7,249 nt of DNA from contig DAOVTG010000124.1 in the NCBI GenBank assembly GCA_030633185.1, positions 1 through 7,249 on the forward strand. The letters are read 5' to 3'. Position numbers and translations under genes: made by a program. The notes under the pieces are model-generated. The model made no database searches and had not been told where the DNA came from. It saw only the letters and a list, made by a program, of their open reading frames with translations. Of the stretch, positions 1 to 5,770 are shown piece after piece. The stretch comes from Deltaproteobacteria bacterium. GTDB taxonomy: Bacteria; Desulfobacterota; Anaeroferrophillalia; Anaeroferrophillales; Tharpellaceae. Each line of letters opens with the position of its first letter. Position 1 is the stretch's first letter.

Positions 1-929
1 GCATCGGTAATTCCATTGTCGGTCAGGAGCAGGTGATTGACCGGCTGATTCTGGGCCTGCTCGCCAACGGCAATCTCCTGCTGGAGGGCTTGCCGGGCCT
101 GGCTAAAACCAGAGCCGTTAACAGTATGGCGAAAAACCTCTCTGCCGGCCTTTCCCGGATCCAATTTACCCCGGATTTACTGCCTTCTGATATCACCGGC
201 ACCGAGATCTATCACAACGTTGGCGGTAAAGATCTTTTGGAGTTTCAACCCGGCCCCATTTTCAACAACCTGGTTCTGGCCGACGAGATCAACCGCGCCC
301 CGGCCAAGGTTCAGGCCGCCCTGCTTGAAGCCATGGAGGAGAGACAGGTAACGGTTGCCGGCAAGACCCATAAGATGGAACCTCTGTTTATGGTTCTGGC
401 CACCCAGAACCCGATTGAGCAAGAAGGCACCTATCCTCTGCCGGAAGCCCAGATGGATCGCTTTCTCATGCATGTGCGGGTTGATTATCCAAGCGATGAA
501 GATGAATTAAAGATCATCCGGCTGGTTCGAGGTGAACAGGCCGGAACCTCACCGGAAAAACAGGATTCAATTGCTCAGGAAGTAGTTTTTACAGCCCGCG
601 AAGAGATCAACCAGATTCACTCTTCAGAAAATCTTGAACGCTATATCGTCAGCCTGATCAGTGCCACCCGCTATCCGGAAAAATATGACAAACAACTCGC
701 CCTCTGGATCGAGGTGGGAGCCAGCCCGCGTGGCAGCCTGGCCCTGGATAAATGCTCCCGGGTTCAGGCTTGGCTTAGCCAAAGGGATCACGTCATACCT
801 GATGATGTACGAGCCGTAATTCATGACTGCCTGCGCCACCGTTTAATCCTCACTTATGAGGCCAATGCCGAAGGCGTGACGGTTGATCAAGTAATCGATG
901 AAATCATAAAACTGGTGGCGGTAGCATGA
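1..929 (+). CDS. moxR: MoxR-family AAA+ ATPase (5' partial)
   Basis: This is an AAA+ ATPase of the MoxR family, whose members act as chaperones for VWA-domain partners encoded beside them. The frame is open from the window edge: codons from base 3 read IGNSIVGQEQVIDRL, the usual MoxR lead-in, so the GTG at 33 is internal and roughly 20-30 N-terminal residues lie outside the window. Counting from that GTG, Walker A is GLPGLAKT (19-26), with the Ala before Lys typical of MoxR. Walker B is LVLADEINRA (80-89), sensor 1 is around ATQNP (123-127) followed by EQEGTYPLPEAQMDRF, and the sensor 2 segment is GASPRGS (229-235). A C-terminal lid domain completes the protein. The stop codon is 1 nt from the DUF58 start, which suggests translational coupling. 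The family call is very secure; the client proteins are inferred from the neighbouring VWA genes. Confidence 0.97.
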   Translation, partial: IGNSIVGQEQVIDRLILGLLANGNLLLEGLPGLAKTRAVNSMAKNLSAGLSRIQFTPDLLPSDITGTEIYHNVGGKDLLEFQPGPIFNNLVLADEINRAPAKVQAALLEAMEERQVTVAGKTHKMEPLFMVLATQNPIEQEGTYPLPEAQMDRFLMHVRVDYPSDEDELKIIRLVRGEQAGTSPEKQDSIAQEVVFTAREEINQIHSSENLERYIVSLISATRYPEKYDKQLALWIEVGASPRGSLALDKCSRVQAWLSQRDHVIPDDVRAVIHDCLRHRLILTYEANAEGVTVDQVIDEIIKLVAVA

Positions 930-930
930 A

Positions 931-1908
931 ATGCCAAAAAACAACCCAAATCCTGGAGTTTACGTCTCCATTCAAGATCTGATTCGCCTCCAGCATCAGG
1001 CATCAGGTTTCAGTTTTCTGCCCCGCCAACCGATACAGAGCCTACTTTCAGGGCGTCATGGTTCGCGCTTGCGCGGTCGGGGACTAGACTTTGAGGAGTT
1101 ACGCCAATATCGGCCGGGTGATGATATCCGAACCATGGACTGGAAAGCAACCAAACGCACCAAGCAACCCTACATCCGAGTCTACAGCGAAGAGCGGGAA
1201 CGCCCGGTGCTCCTGCTTGTCGACCAGCGAATTTCCATGTTTTTCGGCTCCCAGGTCAACATGAAATCGGTAACTGCGGCTGAAGCTGCGGCCTTGGCCG
1301 CCTGGAGAGTTGTCAGCACCGGAGACCGGGTTGGAGCCCTGGTTTTTAACGATTATGAAATCAGCGAGATAAAACCTCAACGCAGTAGGAAAACAGTCAT
1401 GCAGATTCTTCAGCATGTTGTCCGGCAAAACCAGTCCCTGGGGGTTGAACGCAATATCATTGCCAAAAAGAAGATGCTCGACCAAACCCTGGAAAGGGCC
1501 AGACATCTGGCCAGTCATGACTATTTTATCTGCGTAATCAGCGATTTTTTCGGACTCAGCGATAAAAGCCTGCACCTGATCAAACTGCTCTCCCGTCACA
1601 ACGATGTCATGCTTTTGCCAATCTATGATCTACTGGCCAAAGAGTTGCCGGAAAATGCCTCAATTGTGGTCAGTAACGGCAGCCAACAGATTCTGCTTGA
1701 TTCCAGTGAAAGCCAACTGCAAAAACGCTTTCCTGAATTCCTGCAAAATCGTTTAAAAAAACTCTCCGACTCCCTGAACAAATTCGGTGTCCCGATCCTG
1801 CCCATCCACACCGCCGAAGAGGTCGCCCCACAAGTAAGAAAGACCTTGGGTTACGTGCCCGGCAAAAGAGCACTGGCCGGAAGGATTAAATTTAGAGGGT
1901 CGCGATAA
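931..1908 (+). CDS. DUF58 domain protein of the Bat operon
   Basis: A 325-residue protein of the DUF58 family, which nearly always follows MoxR and has a VWA-like fold in its C-terminal half. The signature segment is clear: GRGLDFEELRQYRPGDD (49-65), then IRTMDWKATKR (66-76), and a strand plus metal-site-like loop LLLVDQRISMFFGS (94-107). A later strand, VISDFFG (around residues 203-209), matches the second acidic strand of VWA folds. In the first loop the central Ser of the canonical DxSxS is Arg (DQRIS); I recall similar DQR forms in proteobacterial homologues, so this is probably a subfamily trait. No signal peptide or membrane segment is evident, so it is probably cytoplasmic or peripheral. 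The ATG follows the MoxR stop by one base, with no strong Shine-Dalgarno, consistent with coupled translation. The biochemical role is unknown; a MoxR client or adaptor role is inferred from context. Confidence 0.95.
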   Translation: MPKNNPNPGVYVSIQDLIRLQHQASGFSFLPRQPIQSLLSGRHGSRLRGRGLDFEELRQYRPGDDIRTMDWKATKRTKQPYIRVYSEERERPVLLLVDQRISMFFGSQVNMKSVTAAEAAALAAWRVVSTGDRVGALVFNDYEISEIKPQRSRKTVMQILQHVVRQNQSLGVERNIIAKKKMLDQTLERARHLASHDYFICVISDFFGLSDKSLHLIKLLSRHNDVMLLPIYDLLAKELPENASIVVSNGSQQILLDSSESQLQKRFPEFLQNRLKKLSDSLNKFGVPILPIHTAEEVAPQVRKTLGYVPGKRALAGRIKFRGSR

Positions 1909-1926
1909 TTTGTGATTTTAAAAGAA

Positions 1927-1952
1927 CGAACATCCAACATCGAACGTTGAAC
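1927..1952 (-). repeat. Heptamer array A (GTTSRAY, reverse orientation)
   Basis: Read on the - strand, this is GTTCAAC, GTTCGAT, GTTGGAT and a partial GTTCG. It is the shortest of five arrays built from the same 7-bp unit in this operon. It fills much of the 71-nt gap between the DUF58 and DUF4381 genes and is bordered by an A/T-rich stretch. I do not recognise a named family. Confidence 0.85.
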
Positions 1953-1965
1953 TAAAAGCATAACT

Positions 1966-1971
1966 GAGAAG
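1966..1971 (+). promoter_or_regulatory. Probable ribosome binding site of the DUF4381 gene
   Basis: GAGAAG lies 8 nt before the ATG at 1980 and is the best purine-rich match to a Shine-Dalgarno in this gap. It supports the 1980 start, although it is an imperfect match. Confidence 0.45.
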
Positions 1972-1979
1972 CATTAAGA

Positions 1980-2483
1980 ATGACTCATGACCCCAGCAGC
2001 CTGCAGAATCTCCACGATATCGCCATTCCGGCTTCGGTTGCCTGGTGGCCCCCGGCTCCCGGCTGGTACGCCTTGAGTCTGAGTGTCTTGCTGTTGCTCG
2101 CATGGTTTTCGGTTAAAAGATACCGGGCCTGGCAAGACGATAGCTATCGTCGTGAGGCCCTGACCATCTTGACTCAAATCGAGAAAGAGTTGACCGACTC
2201 CAACCAATATCAACAGTTTCTGCCTCGACTCCCAGAACTCGTTAAACGCACTGCCATGCTTGCCTACGGAAGAGCTCAAGTTGCATCCCTAAACGGAACT
2301 GACTGGCTTACATTTCTAGATAAAACCAGCTCTACCGATCTCTTTACAAAAGGTCGGGGCCGACTTCTATCTAATTGCTCCTATCAGTCGACTATCTGGT
2401 TTGCCGAGCTTTCATACGAACAGGTAAATGAACTATACTCGGCGACTTATTACTGGATTAAAACGCATAAAAGGGGTTTTTAG
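1980..2483 (+). CDS. DUF4381 family membrane protein
   Basis: A 167-residue protein of the DUF4381 family, found between DUF58 and the first VWA gene in proteobacterial Bat operons. The family hallmark is near the N terminus: LHDIAIPASVAWWPPAPGWY (11-30), immediately followed by a single membrane helix (about 31-45, ALSLSVLLLLAWFSV) and a basic stretch KRYRAW. The rest is a mostly helical, probably cytoplasmic domain (about 50-167) with the family-like segment LPELVKRTAMLAYGRAQVASLNGTDWLTFLD. Length fits the family. The stop codon is 4 nt before the BatA start, so the two genes are very likely co-translated. Its molecular role is unknown; it may help assemble the VWA proteins at the membrane, which is inference from conserved neighbourhood. 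Confidence 0.92.
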   Translation: MTHDPSSLQNLHDIAIPASVAWWPPAPGWYALSLSVLLLLAWFSVKRYRAWQDDSYRREALTILTQIEKELTDSNQYQQFLPRLPELVKRTAMLAYGRAQVASLNGTDWLTFLDKTSSTDLFTKGRGRLLSNCSYQSTIWFAELSYEQVNELYSATYYWIKTHKRGF

Positions 2484-2487
2484 AAAG

Positions 2488-3507
2488 ATGTTCAGCTTCA
2501 GTTACATATGGCTCTTTCTCCTTCTGCCACTACCCTATCTCTGTCGCAAACTGGCCCGACCCTACCAGGAAGAGCGACCGGCAATCCAGACCCCATTTTT
2601 TGAGGAGCTGGTGGAACTCTCCGGCCAGGAACCGAGAAGTGGTTCAATTGTCCGCAAACAGCCACGGCTCAACCAAATACTGATCACTCTCTGCTGGATA
2701 CTGCTGGTGGCCGCTCTGGCCCGACCTCAATGGATCGAGCAACCGCTCGTCAAAGAAATTCCAACTCGTGACCTGCTGCTCGGAATCGACCTGTCAGGCT
2801 CAATGAGTACTGAAGATTTCAGCACAAAAAGCGGCCAGAAGGTAAATCGGCTGGCCGCAGTTAAAGAGGTTATGGATGATTTTCTAAAGCGCCGCAGTGG
2901 TGACCGGGCCGGATTTATCTTCTTTGGCTCGGCTCCCTTTATCCAGGCCCCATTCACCGAAGATCTGGAGCTCTGCCGGGAACTGCTCAAAGAAGCGCAG
3001 GTCGATATGGCTGGCCCCAAAACCGCTTTTGGTGACACCATCGGCCTGGCCATAAATATGTTTAAGGAGAGCCCGGTCAAAGACAAACTTCTAATCGTCC
3101 TCACCGACGGCAATGATACAAGCTCCAAAGTTGAACCGGTCAAAGCGGCCCAGATTGCTGCGGACAACGACATCGTTATATACTGCGTGGCCGTGGGCGA
3201 TTCCCAAGCCGCAGGCGAGGAGAAGCTCGATGAAAAAACCCTGAAAAACGTTGCCAAAATCACCGGCGGCCACTATTTCTGGGCCGGAGATCGCCAAGAA
3301 CTCGAAAAAATTTATGAAAAAATCGACGAGCTCAGCACCCACGAGATTGAAACGATAAGCTATCGACCGAAACGAGATCTCTATTATTGGCCTCTTGGAA
3401 TGGTGGTTTTGTTGAGTTTGTTGATGAATTTATTTAGGGTAATAAAAGTTAAACATCCAACATCCAACGTTCAACATTCAACATCGAACAAAAAGAGCGG
3501 GCAATGA
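2488..3507 (+). CDS. batA: BatA-like VWA domain membrane protein
   Basis: A 339-residue inner-membrane protein with a VWA domain, the first of two in the operon. I chose the ATG at 2488, 4 nt after the DUF4381 stop, because MFSFSYIWLFLLLPLPYL is the usual BatA N terminus; an in-frame upstream ATG at 2428 would overlap DUF4381 by 56 nt and add a non-family extension. Membrane segments lie at about 6-18, 61-78 and 300-316. The VWA domain has a complete MIDAS: DLSGS (101-105), Thr179 in KTAFGDTIG, and Asp207 in LTDGND, so metal binding is expected. The last residues after the final helix (from about 323) are encoded by a heptamer repeat array, giving HPTSNVQHSTSN, unlike normal family ends. It probably partners BatB and is acted on by MoxR (inference). 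Confidence 0.95.
   Translation: MFSFSYIWLFLLLPLPYLCRKLARPYQEERPAIQTPFFEELVELSGQEPRSGSIVRKQPRLNQILITLCWILLVAALARPQWIEQPLVKEIPTRDLLLGIDLSGSMSTEDFSTKSGQKVNRLAAVKEVMDDFLKRRSGDRAGFIFFGSAPFIQAPFTEDLELCRELLKEAQVDMAGPKTAFGDTIGLAINMFKESPVKDKLLIVLTDGNDTSSKVEPVKAAQIAADNDIVIYCVAVGDSQAAGEEKLDEKTLKNVAKITGGHYFWAGDRQELEKIYEKIDELSTHEIETISYRPKRDLYYWPLGMVVLLSLLMNLFRVIKVKHPTSNVQHSTSNKKSGQ
3452..3489 (-). repeat. Heptamer array B (reverse orientation, inside the batA 3' end)
   Basis: On the - strand this reads GTTCGAT, GTTGAAT, GTTGAAC, GTTGGAT, GTTGGAT and a final GTT: five full units without interruption. It lies inside the batA reading frame and encodes most of the protein's last 17 residues; the batA stop comes 16 nt after the array. 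Its left 24 bases form a perfect inverted repeat with array C. Confidence 0.9.
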
Positions 3508-3628
3508 GTAAACAGAAGAGTTAACCAAAATCTTTGTAGCCAGTATCCGCACCGCTGAAAAGAAAAACGCTAATAAATGAACGTCGAACAAGTTGAACGT
3601 GAACGTTGAACGTTGGATGTTGGATGTT
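3452..3628. repeat. 24-bp perfect inverted repeat joining arrays B and C
   Basis: Bases 3452-3475 are the exact reverse complement of 3605-3628, with 129 bases between the arms. The batA stop codon is in the loop and the batB start lies 46 bases after the right arm. A transcript could fold into a long stem here. There is no T-run directly after the right arm, so it does not look like a standard intrinsic terminator. Confidence 0.85.
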
Positions 3629-3639
3629 CGATGTTCAGC
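3592..3639 (+). repeat. Heptamer array C (forward orientation)
   Basis: Units are GTTGAAC, a 6-base variant GTGAAC, GTTGAAC, GTTGGAT, GTTGGAT, GTTCGAT and GTTCAGC. A further related GTCGAAC lies just upstream at 3583-3589. Bases 3609-3640 are identical to 4867-4898 ahead of batC. The array ends 35 bases before the chosen batB start. An in-frame TTG at 3593 would translate the array, but the product does not match the BatB family. Confidence 0.88.
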
Positions 3640-3673
3640 CTTCGACCCTTTAGACCTTTTTGACTCAAAAAAA

Positions 3674-4645
3674 ATGCCAATTTTTTTCCAAAATTTCCAC
3701 TTCCTCCGCCCCTGGCTGCTGACTTTGTTGATTCCGGCAGCAGGTTTACTTTGGTACGCTCTACGGCGACAGAATTTGCGGTCAGGGATGCAGGGTTTGA
3801 TTGCTGATCATCTGCTGAAGCATCTCATAGTGGGAGGAAAAGAGCCAACAAAAATACGCCCGGTTTATCTGCTGACAGCTTTCTGGCTCGTTGGTATTAT
3901 GGCCCTGGCCGGGCCCACCTGGGAAAAAGAGCCTTCACCTTTTACTCAGGACACTGCAGGTCTGGTCATTGCCTTAAAGGTCACCCCGACGATGCTGGCC
4001 CAAGACATCCAGCCTTCCCGCCTCGAACGCGCAACCCAAAAGATCCATGATCTGCTTAAACTACGCTTAGGTGCCAAAACGGCTCTCATTGCCTATAGCG
4101 GCAGTGCCCACTTAACCATGCCCCTAACCGTAGATCCGAAAATTATCGATATGTTCAGCCAGGCTCTGAACCCGAAAATCATGCCCAAGAAAGGTGATGT
4201 TGCCGCCGCCGCCTTGGAACTTGGAGGCTTACTGCTGAATAAGGCAGAAATTCCCGGCTCCATTTTACTGATTGCCGACCAGATTGACCCGCATCAACTC
4301 AAAGGAATTAGAGCTTTTCATGAAAACTCAGGAATCTCTGTCCATATTTATGCGATCGCCGCCGACCAAGGCATTGTACCTCCTGCAGGCAGCCCTCCGG
4401 CACCAGCCCTTGATATGGAAAACCTGAAAAAAGCCGCAACCGCGGCTGGCGCCAGCCTGACCATTGTCTCTCCAGACGATCGCGACGTGCAGAAACTTGC
4501 TCACCACATCAAAACTACATTTTCTACAGCCAAACAACAGAACCAAGGCGACCGCTGGCGGGATAGTGGCTACTGGCTTTTGCCGGTGCTACTGGCATTA
4601 GGACTCTTTTTCTTCAGGCACGGCTGGATGGTGGTTTATGAATAG
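3674..4645 (+). CDS. batB: BatB-like VWA domain membrane protein, degenerate MIDAS
   Basis: A 323-residue membrane protein, the second VWA protein of the operon. The ATG at 3674 starts the expected BatB N terminus (FHFLRPWLLTLLIPAAGLL, 8-26); the in-frame extension upstream is only repeat-encoded. Membrane segments are at about 14-30, 63-80 and 299-314, the last followed by RHGW. The VWA region keeps family landmarks: QDIQPSRLERATQKIHDLL, an AYSGSAHLTMPLT strand, and ILLIADQIDP. Its first MIDAS motif is KVTPT (102-106) instead of DxSxS, and the segment around KKGD (172-175) replaces the Thr-containing loop; Asp202 is retained. Metal binding is therefore doubtful and the domain may act as a structural partner to BatA. 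No good Shine-Dalgarno is seen; the start is preceded by an A-run. In many gammaproteobacteria this protein is fused to the TPR part that is separate here. Confidence 0.93.
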   Translation: MPIFFQNFHFLRPWLLTLLIPAAGLLWYALRRQNLRSGMQGLIADHLLKHLIVGGKEPTKIRPVYLLTAFWLVGIMALAGPTWEKEPSPFTQDTAGLVIALKVTPTMLAQDIQPSRLERATQKIHDLLKLRLGAKTALIAYSGSAHLTMPLTVDPKIIDMFSQALNPKIMPKKGDVAAAALELGGLLLNKAEIPGSILLIADQIDPHQLKGIRAFHENSGISVHIYAIAADQGIVPPAGSPPAPALDMENLKKAATAAGASLTIVSPDDRDVQKLAHHIKTTFSTAKQQNQGDRWRDSGYWLLPVLLALGLFFFRHGWMVVYE

Positions 4646-4686
4646 AATGCGTAACTATTCAGGTTCCCACTATAAAGCCACAACAA

Positions 4687-4714
4687 ATGGCGGCGAACAT
4701 TGCTTCGCTCCCAT
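4687..4714. repeat. Hairpin module, copy 1
   Basis: ATGG pairs with CCAT and GCGAA (4693-4697) pairs with TTCGC (4704-4708) around the loop CATTGC, with one G.T wobble and one C/C mismatch between the two stems. The segment 4685-4708 is repeated with one substitution at 5647-5670. Confidence 0.75.
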
Positions 4715-4718
4715 AAAC

Positions 4719-4766
4719 GGGGTCAAAGCTGGGGTGCTAACGCACCTTAGTACCAGCAATGACCCC
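4719..4766. repeat. Nested three-step hairpin
   Basis: GGGGTCA (4719-4725) pairs with TGACCCC (4760-4766). After a symmetric AA/AA internal loop, GCTGG (4728-4732) pairs with CCAGC (4753-4757). Inside that, GGTGC (4733-4737) pairs with GCACC (4742-4746) around TAAC, leaving TTAGTA as a bulge. All 17 pairs are Watson-Crick. It forms the core of the element at 4651-4803 and could stall or protect the batB-batC transcript. Confidence 0.75.
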
Positions 4767-4855
4767 AATCCCGGCAGTTTGTAGATAGCACCTGAATAGT
4801 TACTAGAATACAAAGTATAAACATCGAACAAATAACAACGCAACATATAAGAATT

Positions 4856-4897
4856 GTTCAACGTTCAACGTTGGATGTTGGATGTTCGATGTTCAGC
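4856..4897 (+). repeat. Heptamer array D (forward orientation)
   Basis: Six uninterrupted units: GTTCAAC, GTTCAAC, GTTGGAT, GTTGGAT, GTTCGAT, GTTCAGC. The last 18 bases before the batC ATG (TTTTAGAC, then an A-run) also resemble the bases ahead of batB. A short reverse-orientation remnant, AACATCGAAC, sits upstream at 4820-4829. Confidence 0.9.
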
Positions 4898-4914
4898 CCT
4901 TTTAGACTAAAAAA

Positions 4915-5565
4915 ATGCCCAACATAAAAAAACATATCCCCCTCACAATCCTGTTTCTAATAACAGCGGCCTTTCTCTACGCCTTGTGTTTGGTCAACTG
5001 GTCGGTGAGAGATCTTTTTATCACCCCGGATCAACGAGGGCGGCGGCTGATGGCCGAAAAGAATTATAAAGAGGCGGCGAAAGTTTTTCGCAATCCTCTG
5101 CAGCGGGGAACGGCCTACTATTTGAACGGTGACTTTAACGAAGCAGCGGTTGCATTTGGCCAGGAGGGCTCGGTAAAAGCCCTCTATAATCGGGCTAATG
5201 CGCTTTTAATGCAGGGTAAATATGACAATGCTATTTCCAGCTACAAACAAGCGCTCTCACTAAAACCGCACTGGCTTGAAGCCCGGGAAAATCTGGCCCT
5301 GGCCCGGGCTCGCAAAGAAAAAATGAAGCCCCCGGATGATGATGCCGGAGGCACCGGCGGAAAACTTGGAGCCGATGAGATCGTTTTTGATAAGCGAGCA
5401 AACAAAGAGTCTAATAACACGCAGGAACAGGTCGCTGGTGGAGAGCAACTCTCCGATCAGGAGATGCGGGCCATGTGGCTGCGCCGGATCGAGACCAAGC
5501 CGGCAGATTTTCTAAGAGCTAAGTTTTTGTATCAGAATGCGGCTGCCAAGCAACTGCAAGAGTGA
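4915..5565 (+). CDS. batC: BatC-like TPR membrane protein
   Basis: A 216-residue protein with one N-terminal membrane helix (about 8-27), then the family junction RDLFITPDQRGRRL (32-45). Helical TPR-type repeats follow at about 42-132; the clearest unit is 86-119, with YNRANALLMQGKYDNAISSY. A low-complexity acidic linker (PPDDDAGGTGGKLGADEIVFD) leads to a conserved C-terminal block LSDQEMRAMWLRRIETKPAD (179-198) and FLRAKFLYQ. These blocks match the C-terminal part of the fused VWA-TPR proteins of gammaproteobacterial Bat operons. The TPR part is expected on the periplasmic side, probably for protein contacts within the Bat complex (inference). The ATG at 4915 has no Shine-Dalgarno but an A-run just before it, as for batB. 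Confidence 0.93.
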   Translation: MPNIKKHIPLTILFLITAAFLYALCLVNWSVRDLFITPDQRGRRLMAEKNYKEAAKVFRNPLQRGTAYYLNGDFNEAAVAFGQEGSVKALYNRANALLMQGKYDNAISSYKQALSLKPHWLEARENLALARARKEKMKPPDDDAGGTGGKLGADEIVFDKRANKESNNTQEQVAGGEQLSDQEMRAMWLRRIETKPADFLRAKFLYQNAAAKQLQE

Positions 5566-5646
5566 GTCAAGGTGGTTACCTAGACCCATTTGGCCCCAAA
5601 TAATATAAAATTCAAACTTCAGCGTGTTTAACCATAACGTTACAGT

Positions 5647-5671
5647 AAATGGCGGCGAATATTGCTTCGCC
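5647..5671. repeat. Hairpin module, copy 2
   Basis: The first 24 bases match 4685-4708 with one substitution (T for C in the loop). GGCGAA (5654-5659) pairs with TTCGCC (5666-5671) around TATTGC. Flanking bases differ from copy 1, so the module, not the whole element, is shared. Confidence 0.75.
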
Positions 5672-5681
5672 CACTTCGAGA

Positions 5682-5770
5682 GGGGACACACCCCAAGAGT
5701 ACTTCCTCGCTTCGCTCACAGCGCAGCTCAGCCCGTCACGGGCTAAAGCCCGGCCTGGAGGTATGTCCCC
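5682..5770. mobile_element. Short GC-rich element with imperfect inverted ends (REP/MITE-like)
   Basis: The left end 5682-5694 (GGGGACACACCCC) and the right end 5758-5770 (reverse complement GGGGACATACCTC) match at 11 of 13 positions. Inside are CGCT-CAC-AGCG (5713-5723) and two mutually exclusive hairpins sharing CGGGC at 5739-5743: with GCCCG at 5731-5735 or with GCCCG at 5748-5752. A 7-bp direct repeat ACTTCGA flanks the region at 5673-5679 and 5786-5792, not exactly at the inverted ends. It codes for no protein. The end sequence resembles elements I associate with Y1-type (RAYT) transposases, from memory only. Confidence 0.6.

Larger units (their letters stand above)
4651..4803. mobile_element. 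MITE- or REP-like element with 14-bp terminal inverted repeats
   Basis: GTAACTATTCAGGT (4651-4664) and ACCTGAATAGTTAC (4790-4803) are perfect 14-bp inverted repeats that enclose 125 bases containing two strong hairpins and no gene. The hexamer TAGAAT occurs on both sides (4643-4648 and 4804-4809), a possible target duplication, although two extra bases sit between the left copy and the terminal repeat. The left copy includes the batB stop codon. No transposase is encoded, so movement would need one supplied elsewhere. It might be a relative of the REP-type elements mobilised by Y1 transposases, but I cannot assign a named family. Confidence 0.7.

Noticed and set aside
33..35. GTG as the true start of the MoxR gene
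   Set aside because: The frame is open to the left edge and the residues before it (IGNSIVGQEQ) match the conserved MoxR N-terminal region, so the gene is cut by the window.
1099..1599. Long - strand open frames opposite DUF58 and, at 2727-3263, opposite batA
   Set aside because: They lie antisense to clearly conserved domains, with no recognisable motifs or independent start signals.
2428..2487. Upstream ATG extension of batA
   Set aside because: It would overlap the DUF4381 gene by 56 nt and add 20 basic residues not expected in BatA; the ATG at 2488 gives the family N terminus.
3593..3673. TTG-started extension of batB through array C
   Set aside because: The added 27 residues are encoded by the heptamer repeat and its flank; the family N terminus begins at the ATG at 3674.
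4719..4766. Intrinsic transcription terminator after batB
   Set aside because: The strong hairpin is followed by AATCCCGG, not a T-run, on the + strand, and CGTTTATGG on the other strand is also not a good T-tract.
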